A stretch of DNA of 64,000 bases from NCBI GenBank assembly GCA_035457705.1, contig DATIBD010000087.1, positions 62,001 to 126,000 of the forward strand, given 5' to 3'. Source of the DNA: DASPGQ01 sp035457705. GTDB lineage: Bacteria; Acidobacteriota; Vicinamibacteria; Marinacidobacterales; SMYC01. The notes under the pieces were generated by a model, which was not told the DNA's origin, did not search any database, and saw only the letters and a list, made by a program, of their open reading frames with translations. The first letter of the stretch is position 1. The number at the start of each line of letters is the position of its first letter. Shown piece by piece: positions 17,656-25,706 of this stretch. A program made the translations under genes and the position numbers.

Positions 17656-18582
17656 GTGTTCGTCTCCCGCGATCCGAGAATGCTCGAGGTCGTGAAGCTC
17701 TTGGAGCGGCTGGCCGATGCCCCGAGCAATGTCCTTTTGAGTGGCGAGAGCGGTACCGGGAAGGATCTGGCCGCCTACGCGCTTCATTTCTGGGGCTCTC
17801 GCGCATCGTTCCCGATCGTGAAGGTGGATCTTCCCAGCATTCCCGTGGAGCTCATGGAAAGCGAGCTGTTCGGATACGAGCGTGGAGCTTTCACCGGTGC
17901 CACCGCATCCAAGGCCGGGAAGCTGGAGCTGGCTCGAGGTGGAACTCTCTATCTCGATCACATCGGGGAGCTGTCTTCGGTGCTCCAGGCCAAGCTCTTG
18001 AGGGTGGTCGAGGAGCGCGCCTTCGAGAGGCTGGGAAGCGCCGGCGGCGCCCCGGTCGAGCTCGACGCGCGGCTGGTGGCTTCGGCCAGCGCGGAGCTCG
18101 AACAGGCGGTGAATCACGAGCTGTTTCGCCGCGATCTGTTTCATCGACTCGGGGTCTTCTGGATCCGTCTCCCGCCGCTGCGCGAGCGCCAGCCGGACAT
18201 CGCGCCCCTGGCACATCATTTTCTCGGGATCGAGGCCAAAAAGCGCGACCGTCCGCCTAGCCGTATGTCGGATGAGGTCCTCCGAATTTTCGAGCGATAT
18301 CGCTGGCCGGGCAATGTGAGGGAGTTGAAGGGGATCATCGAGCACGCCGCGCTCGTGAGCTCCGGCGATACCGTCGAGCGAGACGATCTTCCGGAGTATA
18401 TGATGGAGGGTCTCGATGCGGGCGGTGAGGGCCAGGGGCGGCTCACGCTCGCGGAGGTGCAGAGGAACTATATCGAGCGCATCTTGAAAGAGGTCGGCGG
18501 CAACCAGTCGCGAGCCGCCGAAATTCTCGGAATCAGCAGAAAATCGCTCTGGGAGCGGAGGCGACGTTATCTTTCGAAGTAA
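17656..18582 (+). CDS. Sigma-54-dependent activator without receiver domain, Walker B Glu replaced
   Basis: A bacterial enhancer-binding protein that should remodel sigma-54 holoenzyme. The 308 residues contain only an AAA+ domain and a C-terminal Fis-type helix-turn-helix (GGNQSRAAEILGISRKSLWERR). Walker A is GESGTGKD at 30-37 and the sigma-54 contact loop GAFTGA is intact at 77-82. The Walker B motif reads LYLDH at 98-102, with His102 where the catalytic Glu is expected. No N-terminal sensor domain is present; the GTG start is the only plausible one close to the AAA+ fold. It lies 62 bases after rsfS and 19 before the LapAB gene. Confidence 0.88.
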   Translation: MFVSRDPRMLEVVKLLERLADAPSNVLLSGESGTGKDLAAYALHFWGSRASFPIVKVDLPSIPVELMESELFGYERGAFTGATASKAGKLELARGGTLYLDHIGELSSVLQAKLLRVVEERAFERLGSAGGAPVELDARLVASASAELEQAVNHELFRRDLFHRLGVFWIRLPPLRERQPDIAPLAHHFLGIEAKKRDRPPSRMSDEVLRIFERYRWPGNVRELKGIIEHAALVSSGDTVERDDLPEYMMEGLDAGGEGQGRLTLAEVQRNYIERILKEVGGNQSRAAEILGISRKSLWERRRRYLSK

Positions 18583-18601
18583 TCTGGAGAGATAGGAGGA
18601 A

Positions 18602-19966
18602 ATGCGCGCCAAGACCTTCGCCAGCATACTTGCCGTATTCGCTCTCGTGTGGTTTGCGGTATCGACGGTGCGGCTGAACCGGGACATGGTCACGGTTCAG
18701 TTCGGGCTCCTCCAGCCGTTGCAGGTCGAGCTCGCCATGTTGATGCTCGGTTGCTTTTTCGCCGGCGCGGCGCTGATCCTTCTGTTCGACGTCGTGGGTG
18801 GCGCCAAACGGTTCGCCCGAGACCGGCGAACGAAAAAGGAGCACCAGCAACACGAGGAGCTCGAGGGACTCTATCTGCAGGGCCTCGACAATATGATGAA
18901 CGGGCACTATCGTCGCGCCCTCGAACGGTTCGAACAAGTACTCGAGCGAGACCCGGGATACGTCAACGCGCTCATCAAGAAAGGGGATACCCTGCGGTAT
19001 CTCAAGAGATACCGTGAAGCGGCCGAGGTGCTCGACCGGGCGACGCGAATCGCGCCCGACAACCTGGTGTCGCTCTATTGTCTCTCCGACGTCTATGAGG
19101 ACGCCGGCCTGGACGAGCGCAGGAGATCGACGCTAGAGCGCATCATCGAGATCGATCCCGTTCGAACCGTTTCCGCGCATCGCAAGCTCAGGGACATGCT
19201 CGTCGAGAAGCTCGAATGGGAGGAGGCGGCCCGTGTCCAGGACAAGCTCCTCGAGATGATCACGGCCTCCGAGGAGCGCGAGCTCGAAGGGGCGATGGCG
19301 CGGGGCATTCGACTCGGACTGGGCGCCGACCTCTTGAAGTCGGGTCGTCCCAAGGAGGCTGCCGAGACGTTTCGAGGGATTCTCGAGGACGATCCGGGCT
19401 TCGTTCCCGCCTACATTCGTTTGGCAGAGGTGCTCGAAGCGATGGACGAGACCGAGGAAGCGGCTCGTACCTTGCGAGAGGGATTCGAGGTCACGGGCTC
19501 CACCGAGCCCCTTTCGGCTCTCCAGAACGTCTACCTGAGAGACGAGCAGCCCGAGGAAGCGCTGGGCGTCTGGAAGCAGAGCCTGGTGCTCACCGACAAC
19601 GAGTTACCGCTTCGTTACTGCCTGGGAAAGCTTTACTACCGTCTCTTCATGCTCGACGAGGCACTTCGCGAGTTCCAGCTCATCGAGGACCGAGTGAGTG
19701 GTCTGCCCGCCCTGCACCTCTACATTGCTCGTATCTTGGAGACTCAGGGGAACGTCTCTGGAGCGCTCTCCAAGACGAAGCTACTCGTGGCGGAGGTGAA
19801 GGGGCTCATGATGGATCACGTCTGCGAGTCATGTGGGTGGCGAAGCTCGGAATGGACGGAGCGCTGTGTGCGATGCGGCCGCTGGGGCTCGGTGTCGCTC
19901 CATCTTCCGGCGTCGACAGCACCCGAGCCAACGATCCGGCCCGCCCCAACTTGGTCCACGCCTTGA
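18602..19966 (+). CDS. lapB: LapA-LapB fusion: DUF1049 membrane domain, TPR repeats, rubredoxin-like zinc site
   Basis: In E. coli LapA and LapB are separate inner-membrane proteins; LapB recruits FtsH to degrade LpxC and scaffolds LPS assembly. Here one 454-residue protein starts with two hydrophobic segments (about 6-21 and 43-66) framing DMVTVQFGLLQPLQVELAML, which resembles LapA/DUF1049. TPR units follow to about residue 400, then a four-Cys rubredoxin-like module (CESCGW...CVRCGRWG, about 408-430), the LapB hallmark. A GATAGGAGGA ribosome site precedes the ATG. Its TGA overlaps the comF ATG. lpxC, the expected regulatory target, is 4 kb away. Confidence 0.88.
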   Translation: MRAKTFASILAVFALVWFAVSTVRLNRDMVTVQFGLLQPLQVELAMLMLGCFFAGAALILLFDVVGGAKRFARDRRTKKEHQQHEELEGLYLQGLDNMMNGHYRRALERFEQVLERDPGYVNALIKKGDTLRYLKRYREAAEVLDRATRIAPDNLVSLYCLSDVYEDAGLDERRRSTLERIIEIDPVRTVSAHRKLRDMLVEKLEWEEAARVQDKLLEMITASEERELEGAMARGIRLGLGADLLKSGRPKEAAETFRGILEDDPGFVPAYIRLAEVLEAMDETEEAARTLREGFEVTGSTEPLSALQNVYLRDEQPEEALGVWKQSLVLTDNELPLRYCLGKLYYRLFMLDEALREFQLIEDRVSGLPALHLYIARILETQGNVSGALSKTKLLVAEVKGLMMDHVCESCGWRSSEWTERCVRCGRWGSVSLHLPASTAPEPTIRPAPTWSTP

Positions 19967-20706
19967 TGATGGGAGCTCTTCGCGGGCTCTCCGAGGCGGT
20001 TCACGGGTTGGGCGCGCTCGCTTTTCCCTCGGACTGTCTCTTGTGCCGGGAGCCACTAATGCGTCCTTTGTCGGGGCCCTTGTGCCGGAAGTGCCTCGAT
20101 TCGCTGCCGCGGCTCGAAGGCCCGTATTGCCGGCGTTGCGGCCTTCCCTTCGAGGCCCCCTCTCCTCCCGCGCTCTGCGGTCCCTGTGCGGCGGAATCGC
20201 GCGGTTTCCGTCGCGCTCGGGCGCTGTACCCTTACGTGAACGAGGTCCGCGATTGCCTCCACGCGCTCAAATACGGTGGGCGTCGCCGCATCGGCACGAT
20301 CCTGGCCGCATCGGCCTGCGAGCGCTGGGTCGTGACCGGTGAGCTTTCTGGCGCAGCGGCCACCGTTGCCGTGCCGGTCTCGAGGGCAAGAAGGCGCGAG
20401 CGGGGCTACAACCAGTCCGCGGTCATTGCCCGGGCAGTTGCCGGTCGTGCCGGAATTCCCTTCGCTCCCCGGGTGCTCGAGAAGAATAGGGAAACGCCAC
20501 CCCAGACCGGGCTTTCTGCGAGCGCGCGTCGTCGCAACGTCGCGGGCAGCTTTCGCGCGAATCTCCCGGGCTCGCTCGCCGGAGCGAATCTGCTCCTGGT
20601 CGACGACGTCTTCACCACAGGGGCGACGGCCGAGGCGGCGGCCTCGGCCCTTCTGTCGGGCGGCGCGCGATCGGTCGACGTGCTCACTCTCGCCCGCGTT
20701 CCTTGA
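19966..20706 (+). CDS. comF: ComF family phosphoribosyltransferase-like protein
   Basis: ComF proteins act in DNA uptake, probably handling single-stranded DNA in the cytoplasm. The N-terminal zinc region has paired cysteines (CLLCREPL, CRKCLDSL, CRRCGLPF, CGPC). The type I PRTase domain shows RRRERGYNQSA and the PRPP loop LLVDDVFTTGATAEAA. The ATG at 19966 overlaps the upstream TGA; an adjacent ATG at 19969 is equally possible. The open frame runs far upstream within the preceding gene, but that part is a shadow. The product has 246 residues. Confidence 0.94.
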   Translation: MMGALRGLSEAVHGLGALAFPSDCLLCREPLMRPLSGPLCRKCLDSLPRLEGPYCRRCGLPFEAPSPPALCGPCAAESRGFRRARALYPYVNEVRDCLHALKYGGRRRIGTILAASACERWVVTGELSGAAATVAVPVSRARRRERGYNQSAVIARAVAGRAGIPFAPRVLEKNRETPPQTGLSASARRRNVAGSFRANLPGSLAGANLLLVDDVFTTGATAEAAASALLSGGARSVDVLTLARVP

Positions 20707-20722
20707 GCGTGGCTCCGGGTCT

Positions 20723-20751
20723 TTGACCGGCTGGAACTCGTTGACTAGAAT
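20723..20751 (+). promoter_or_regulatory. Strong sigma-70 promoter before the S1/P1-like gene
   Basis: TTGACC (20723-20728), a 17-base spacer and TAGAAT (20746-20751) match consensus at ten of twelve positions. Transcription would start near 20758, leaving a leader of about 147 bases before the ATG at 20905. Confidence 0.72.
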
Positions 20752-20904
20752 GAGGACTCGAATGGCGCCCGGGGCGCGTCCCCGCTCGACAACGCGGGTC
20801 GATTACGAAGGCCGCTGCCTCGCTCGCCACCGTCGACGGTCGAACTGACGACGTTGGGGCGTCGAGGCAAACGACTCGCCGAGCCACAGGAGATTCGATC
20901 CAAC

Positions 20905-21738
20905 ATGCCGAGATCTCGATTGACCCGATGGACCGTCTTGCTTATCACGACTGGGGCCTTTGGTTCCGCGTTGTTCCGAGGAACGGCTCGGGCGTGGAAC
21001 GACGCGGGGCATCGCCTCACGCTGGAAAAAGCTATCGATGCCCTGCCGAAGCCGCTCAAGAGCTTTTACGAGAATCGCAGAGTGTCGCTGGGCGAAGCCA
21101 TTTGCGATCCGACGCGGTTTGGGCCGCGCCTGGTTTTCGAGGTCGATCGTCTCGAGCCATTCCCTTTCGAGGGCTTGCCGATCGACCGCAAGCTAGCCGT
21201 GAGGAAATACGGTGAGGAGACGATCGAGGAAGCGGGCGACGTCCCCTGGCGCATCATCGAGAGCTACGAGGCCCTCGTCGAGGCTTTTAGCACTGGGGAC
21301 TTCGAGGCAGCCGCCGATCAATCGGTGGCGATCGCCTATTACGTGGGAGAGCTCTATGTACCCGCCAACGTGTCGCGACTCGGTGACGGGGAGCCTACGA
21401 GCCAGCAGGGCCTCCGGGAGAGATTCGACTCACGTCTCCTCGACGCCTTCAGCGGGAAGCTCAACGTGTCGACTCCCAACGCGATCTACCTGGATCAACC
21501 CGCCGATTACGCGGTCTCCATTCCGCTGAAGAGCTTCATCTGGGTGGACAATCTGCTCTATTTCGATTACCTCTCGCGCCGCGGTGTCAAGAGCTACGAC
21601 CGTTTCTACTACGAAGGGATGTGGACCCGAGCCAAGCCCGTTCTCGAAAGCCTCTTGGGCGGTGCGGCGCTGGACGCGTCGAGTTTCTGGTATACGGCCT
21701 GGGTGAACGCCAGAAAACCTGATCTTCCGAAGAAATAG
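20905..21738 (+). CDS. Secreted S1/P1-nuclease or zinc phospholipase C-like protein with altered ligands
   Basis: The 277-residue product has a signal peptide (LTRWTVLLITTGAFGSALFRGTA is the hydrophobic region in part) ending before AWNDAGHRLTLEKAI. That mature start, Trp followed by His, resembles S1/P1 nucleases and zinc-dependent phospholipases C, whose N-terminal Trp binds zinc. The central helix IAYYVGELYVPANV aligns with the ligand helix usually written H-x-x-G-D-x-x-x-P-x-H, but His, Asp and His are replaced by Tyr, Glu and Asn. The assignment to this fold is tentative and catalysis is doubtful. AGGAGA lies 11 bases before the ATG. It appears monocistronic. Confidence 0.7.
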   Translation: MPRSRLTRWTVLLITTGAFGSALFRGTARAWNDAGHRLTLEKAIDALPKPLKSFYENRRVSLGEAICDPTRFGPRLVFEVDRLEPFPFEGLPIDRKLAVRKYGEETIEEAGDVPWRIIESYEALVEAFSTGDFEAAADQSVAIAYYVGELYVPANVSRLGDGEPTSQQGLRERFDSRLLDAFSGKLNVSTPNAIYLDQPADYAVSIPLKSFIWVDNLLYFDYLSRRGVKSYDRFYYEGMWTRAKPVLESLLGGAALDASSFWYTAWVNARKPDLPKK

Positions 21739-21775
21739 CTGCCGCGAGTCGGTGCGACGCGCCCCCGAGGCTGCG

Positions 21776-21784
21776 TGTTAGAAT
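21776..21784 (+). promoter_or_regulatory. Extended -10 promoter of the ECF sigma gene
   Basis: TGTTAGAAT has the TG-N-TAGAAT extended -10 form. The -35 region (GACGCG around 21756) is poor, so the extended element would have to compensate. Transcription would start near 21791, 80 bases before the GTG start. Confidence 0.4.
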
Positions 21785-21870
21785 GGCTCAGCTCGGCTGA
21801 CTGGGCGGCCGCCGATCAAACTGCCGAGCCCAATTAACGTTTCGGCTCGATCCCAAAGGGATTCGCTGAC

Positions 21871-22509
21871 GTGGAGCATCCCGAACGAGAGATCATCGTC
21901 TTGGCAAACCTGGAGGATCGCGCTCTTATCGAGCGATGCCTGGCCCGTGAGGACGAGGAGGGGGAGGCCGCCTGGGAGGAGATCGTGCGTCGTTACCGAC
22001 GGAGGGTTTTCGGAATCGCGTACAAGTTCACTGGACGCTACGAGGAATCTCAGGACCTCGCTCAGGAGATCTTTCTCCGCGTCTTCCGTTCCCTCGACAA
22101 ATTCGATCGAAACGCCGATTTCGGTACCTGGCTCTACTCCGTCAGCCGAAATCACTGCATCGATCACTACCGCAGCGGCCGTCGCGAGCGTGAGATGCTC
22201 GTCCAGCAGGAGATGCCCCTCGAGGAAATGCCCTCGGGACGATTCGACCCTCATCGACGCATCGAGCTGCATGACAAGAGGCAGATGCTCCTCCAGGCGC
22301 TCGCCAGCCTGCCCCGCAAGCTGCGCCAGGCGGTTATACTCCGTGACATCAAGGAGCTCACCTATCAGGAAATCGTGGACCAGCTCCGGCTTCCCGAGGG
22401 AACGGTCAAGAGCCGGATCAACCGCGGCCGTATCGAGCTCGGCCGCGCGCTTCTAGCCATGCGCCGGCGGGTCGAGACCCACGCCGAACCGACAGGCAGA
22501 GTGTCATGA
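21871..22509 (+). CDS. ECF-type RNA polymerase sigma factor
   Basis: The 212-residue protein has sigma region 2 (VRRYRRRVFGIAYKFTGR, EESQDLAQEIFLRVFRSLDKF, TWLYSVSRNHCIDHYR) and region 4 (LPRKLRQAVILRDIKELTYQ, LPEGTVKSRINRGR). A GTG start is used; TTG 21901 is an alternative. The usual neighbouring membrane anti-sigma gene is absent. Instead the stop overlaps a STAS-domain gene as ATGA, and an unknown small gene and a DUF1573 gene follow. This suggests control by partner switching with an anti-sigma factor encoded elsewhere. Confidence 0.9.
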   Translation: MEHPEREIIVLANLEDRALIERCLAREDEEGEAAWEEIVRRYRRRVFGIAYKFTGRYEESQDLAQEIFLRVFRSLDKFDRNADFGTWLYSVSRNHCIDHYRSGRREREMLVQQEMPLEEMPSGRFDPHRRIELHDKRQMLLQALASLPRKLRQAVILRDIKELTYQEIVDQLRLPEGTVKSRINRGRIELGRALLAMRRRVETHAEPTGRVS

Positions 22510-22841
22510 ATCTTCAAATAGAATCACGAGACGACATCAAGATCTTGAGAGTGAACGAGGAGCGGCTCGTCTATTCGATGTTGGGCGCCTTCTTCGCCGA
22601 AGCCTCCAAGACCATCGAAGCGGGCGCGAGGAAGCTGCTCGTCGATCTTTCGACCGTCAGCTATATCGACAGCGCCTCCGTAGGCTGCTTGATGGATATC
22701 TACCGGGCCATGGACGAGCACTCCGGCAAGATCAAGCTCCTGGGTCTGCAGGAACGGGTGGAAACGATGGTGAGCATGACCGGGCTCCACAACTTCATGG
22801 AGATCTATCGCGACGAGGCGTCGGCGCTCGCGAGCTTCTGA
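22506..22841 (+). CDS. STAS-domain anti-sigma factor antagonist
   Basis: SpoIIAA/RsbV-like proteins bind and neutralise an anti-sigma kinase when unphosphorylated. The 111 residues match the STAS fold: KLLVDLSTVSYIDSASVGCL, with a Ser in the position usually phosphorylated, followed by GKIKLLGLQERVETMVSMTG. It overlaps the ECF sigma gene by four bases. No kinase partner is in this cluster. Confidence 0.88.
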   Translation: MNLQIESRDDIKILRVNEERLVYSMLGAFFAEASKTIEAGARKLLVDLSTVSYIDSASVGCLMDIYRAMDEHSGKIKLLGLQERVETMVSMTGLHNFMEIYRDEASALASF

Positions 22842-22852
22842 CTCGAGGAAAG

Positions 22853-23146
22853 ATGAAGAAAGTCAAGATGCTGACGGGCCACGAGATTCCGCTCGATGGT
22901 GATCTCCTTTACATGCTGGAGTCGCTCTACCGCGAGGTAGCGCTCAAACGGGAGCTAAAGGCGACCTACGACGACATGATGACCGAGATCGTCAACCTCG
23001 TCGAAGGAATGGACGAGGGGGCCCGCAAGCAGTACCTGACCGAGAGCCTCTTTCTCAATACGGTGACGTACGAGAACGAACGCCTGAGCGCCTACATGAG
23101 GAGACTCACGGGGAATGCCCATGGGGATCGTCCGACCGATTCTTGA
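22853..23146 (+). CDS. Conserved-looking 97-residue protein of unknown function
   Basis: I do not recognise a family. The protein is charged, mostly helical in character and lacks a signal peptide or membrane segment (GHEIPLDGDLLYMLESLYRE, VNLVEGMDEGARKQYLTE). GAGGAAAG directly before the ATG is a good ribosome site. It is 11 bases after the STAS gene and overlaps the DUF1573 gene by 32 bases, so it belongs to the sigma-STAS operon. A structural or regulatory partner of the STAS protein is conceivable but is pure inference from position. Confidence 0.75.
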   Translation: MKKVKMLTGHEIPLDGDLLYMLESLYREVALKRELKATYDDMMTEIVNLVEGMDEGARKQYLTESLFLNTVTYENERLSAYMRRLTGNAHGDRPTDS

Positions 23147-23567
23147 GAAGCACCTCGCCGTGCGGAGAGCGCTTCCTCTGCTCGTCGGCCTAGCTCTCGT
23201 TGCGGTTTCTGGCGCCGCCTCGGGTCAGGGCCGAGGAAAGGACGGCACGGGACCGAGGATGGAGGTCGAGCCGGAGGGGTTCGATTTCGGTGAGGCGGAG
23301 CAGAATCAGAAACTCGTTCACGAGTTCGTCGTGCGGAACGTGGGGACCCAGGATCTGGAGATTCGCCGAATCTCGACCTCGTGCGGATGCACGGCCGCGC
23401 TCGTCACCGAACGAGTCGTTTCTCCCGGGGAGCAGACGATTCTAAAAGTCACGTTCGAGACCCGTCGATACCGAGGCAGGCACGAGCGAACCGTATCGTT
23501 GGCGTCGAACGACCCGAGACGGGTACTCCAGGTTCGAGTGCAGGCTTTCGTGCTTCCGCCGGATTAG
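23115..23567 (+). CDS. Secreted DUF1573 (Ig-like) protein
   Basis: The 150-residue protein has a signal peptide (RALPLLVGLALVAVSGAASG) and a single DUF1573 domain: FDFGEAEQNQKLVHEFVVRN, the conserved Cys pair in STSCGCTAA, and the C-terminal repeat SLASNDPRRVLQVRVQAF. DUF1573 domains are ASPM/SPD-2/Hydin-like beta sandwiches common in diderm bacteria; their role is unclear. ATG 23121 is an alternative start. It closes the sigma-STAS operon. Confidence 0.88.
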   Translation: MPMGIVRPILEKHLAVRRALPLLVGLALVAVSGAASGQGRGKDGTGPRMEVEPEGFDFGEAEQNQKLVHEFVVRNVGTQDLEIRRISTSCGCTAALVTERVVSPGEQTILKVTFETRRYRGRHERTVSLASNDPRRVLQVRVQAFVLPPD

Positions 23568-23754
23568 CAGGCTCGTGACAAAGTACGGCCCGGCCTGCCG
23601 AGCGGTGGCCAAAACGTCTGCCGCGACGTCAGCGCGAATCGTCCGCATCGGGCTGCTTCGAAGTTATGAGATGTGAGCACGGTGTGCGAATAAGCGCCGC
23701 AAACGCCGAGCCGTGGCGGCCGATCGATCGCGGGTCCCGCCGCGGCATTGATCA

Positions 23755-24660
23755 CTAACGCGTGCGCGCGAGCGCGGGTGCCGAGACCTTGGCGGCAGCG
23801 AGCTCGGCTTCGGGCCCGGACGCGAGCTCCCACGATTCCTCGTCGTTCAGAATCTCTTTGACGAGCTTGGTGTGCAAGGCGTGCCCGGCGCGCAACGCGA
23901 CGACGTGCGCGAGCAAAGGTTTTCCCAGAAGAACGAGGTCGCCGATAAGATCCAGGATCTTGTGGCGAACGAACTCGTTGGGGAAGCGCAACGGATTGTT
24001 CAATACGCCGGTCTCTCCTAGAACCACGGCGTTGTCGAGCGAGCCTCCGAGGGCGAGGCCACTCTGACGCATGAGCTCGACCTCTTTCATGAAGCCGAAC
24101 GTCCGGGCCGGAGCGACCTGCTCGCAGAACGACGATTCGTCAACCTCGATCGAGTACTCCTGGTGTCGGATCAGAGGATGATCGAAATTGATGGTGTAGC
24201 TCAGTCGGAGAGAGTCGCAGGGGTAGGCGGCGACGAACCGGCCTCCGTCGGCCACCGAGACCGGCTTCCGGAGCTTGAGAAATCGACGCGGTGCGGGCAG
24301 CTTCCGAATGCCGGCTTCGTGAATCAGATAGACGAATGGAGACGCGCTCCCGTCCATGATGGGAACTTCAGGTCCGTCGAGCTCCACGACGACGTTGTCG
24401 ACCCCGAGAGCGTTGAACGACGCGAGCAGGTGCTCCACGGTCTCGATGCAAATGCCGTCCCGTGCAAGGCAGGTCGCGTGGTTGATGTGGGAGAGATACC
24501 GGCTCGTCGCCGGGATCTCTATGCCGGAGACGTCCGAACGCCGAAAAACGATGCCCGTTCCCGCACGGGCGGGCTTGAGGGCGATGGTTACCTTGCGACC
24601 CGAGTGGAGTCCAATTCCGACACAGCTCGCCTCATAACGGAGAGTCGTCTGCTTGATCAT
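23755..24660 (-). CDS. lpxC: UDP-3-O-acyl-N-acetylglucosamine deacetylase
   Basis: LpxC catalyses the committed step of lipid A synthesis. The 301 residues start MIKQTTLRYEASCVGIGLHSG, the usual N-terminus, so the ATG at 24660 is preferred over one at 24711. The zinc site is intact: the first His lies in ETVEHLLASF, and the later pair is in FVRHKILDLIGDL. The active-site PARTFGFMKE and the late His in RAGHALH are also present. It is a single gene on the minus strand, outside the dcw cluster to which it is attached in E. coli. No clear ribosome site precedes either start. Confidence 0.96.
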   Translation of the reverse strand: MIKQTTLRYEASCVGIGLHSGRKVTIALKPARAGTGIVFRRSDVSGIEIPATSRYLSHINHATCLARDGICIETVEHLLASFNALGVDNVVVELDGPEVPIMDGSASPFVYLIHEAGIRKLPAPRRFLKLRKPVSVADGGRFVAAYPCDSLRLSYTINFDHPLIRHQEYSIEVDESSFCEQVAPARTFGFMKEVELMRQSGLALGGSLDNAVVLGETGVLNNPLRFPNEFVRHKILDLIGDLVLLGKPLLAHVVALRAGHALHTKLVKEILNDEESWELASGPEAELAAAKVSAPALARTR

Positions 24661-24996
24661 GCCGTGCGCTGACGAAGCAAATCGTATGCCAAGGTGCCGA
24701 GCTTCCTCCATGGCGCTAACTGCTTGATAAATGAAGCCCTCATCGACTCTCCCCGCCCTCGCCCGTCTCGAATTGTGTCATTCATGCACACAAGAACCGG
24801 CCCGGATGTATCTTCTACGCACCTACTTCGATTTTCGTGGCCGTGGCCGATTCTGATAACATGATGCGAACTATATTACTCGAAAAGCTCCTTTCATGAC
24901 GGTGCTCGCGGGACCAGTCTTCGAGAGCATCGTTCGGGTGTCACCAGTATGATTGCAGGGGAGACCGCTCGAACCGAATCGAGTCGAGGTGAGAGA
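24661..24996. other. Divergent intergenic region between lpxC and the Yip1-like gene
   Basis: The 336 bases hold no convincing gene. The part from about 24850 to 24890 is AT-richer than its surroundings and contains TATATT at the centre, which may belong to a promoter for the plus-strand gene, but no matching -35 box is obvious. The sequence next to lpxC contains TTGATAAATGAAG on the plus strand. I see no terminator, riboswitch or repeat. Confidence 0.5.
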
Positions 24997-25515
24997 ATGG
25001 ACTTTGGCGGATACCTGCAAAAGGCTCTTCATATCCTCCAGCTCGATGCCCGCACGATCCGAGATGTCTCCCGGGACGAGGATGCGCTGCTTCCCGCGCT
25101 GTTGTTCTTCGCAATCGCGGGACTCGCCAACGGAGCAGGACAGTTCAGTTTTCGTGGAATGGTCTTCGGGCCCATCCTCGCCACGCTGCTCTCTTTCGTC
25201 TTCGTCGGACTCTTGAGCGTGATCGCCCGGCTGTTCGGAAGCACGGCGAGCTTTCTCGAGCTCTACAGACCTCTCGGAGTCGCGGCACCCATTCACTGGG
25301 TTCAGGCGTTTCCACTCATCGGTCCTTTTTTGGGGTTCTTTGCGCTTCTCTATTTCGCCGTCGTCGCCGGCCTCGCGATCGAGAGCACCGGCGAGCTTCC
25401 ACGTACCAAAGCCATTGCCGTGGTAACGCTTCTCGTGGGAGTCAGCTTGTTCCTCTGCTTGGTCTTTCTCGCCTTGATCGGCTCTTTGCTCTTGTTCCGC
25501 GCTCTCTTCTCCTGA
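24997..25515 (+). CDS. Yip1-domain-like integral membrane protein
   Basis: The 172-residue protein has about five hydrophobic segments (ALLPALLFFAIAGLANGAG, MVFGPILATLLSFVFVGLLS, HWVQAFPLIGPFLGFFALLY, AIAVVTLLVGVSLFLCLVFL and the C-terminus). The layout and the short soluble N-terminus resemble bacterial Yip1/YIPF-domain proteins of unknown role. GGTGAGAGA next to the ATG at 24997 supports this start rather than an earlier ATG at 24949. It is not clearly in an operon. Confidence 0.75.
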   Translation: MDFGGYLQKALHILQLDARTIRDVSRDEDALLPALLFFAIAGLANGAGQFSFRGMVFGPILATLLSFVFVGLLSVIARLFGSTASFLELYRPLGVAAPIHWVQAFPLIGPFLGFFALLYFAVVAGLAIESTGELPRTKAIAVVTLLVGVSLFLCLVFLALIGSLLLFRALFS

Positions 25516-25545
25516 CGCCCGCCGTCTTCTGACGGCCCACGCGGC

Positions 25546-25574
25546 TTGACTTTTACCCGCGGCGGGATTAGCTT
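25546..25574 (+). promoter_or_regulatory. Possible promoter of the small secreted protein gene
   Basis: TTGACT (25546-25551) and TAGCTT (25569-25574) are separated by 17 bases. The -35 box is good but the -10 box is weak. The leader to the ATG at 25707 would be about 125 bases. Confidence 0.35.
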
Positions 25575-25706
25575 CCGACGAGAGCCGCTCTCGCTCGCGC
25601 GCCGACAGCCGTTCGAACCGGAAGACGACACCTTCACGCGGATTCTCTCTAAGCTCATCATCACAGTGGCTCGAAACGAGAAGTGACTCGTCGAAGGAGG
25701 AAGCTC

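Noticed and set aside
25529..25544. Hairpin GCCGTC-TTCT-GACGGC after the Yip1-like gene as a terminator
   Set aside because: No T-run follows the stem within ten bases.
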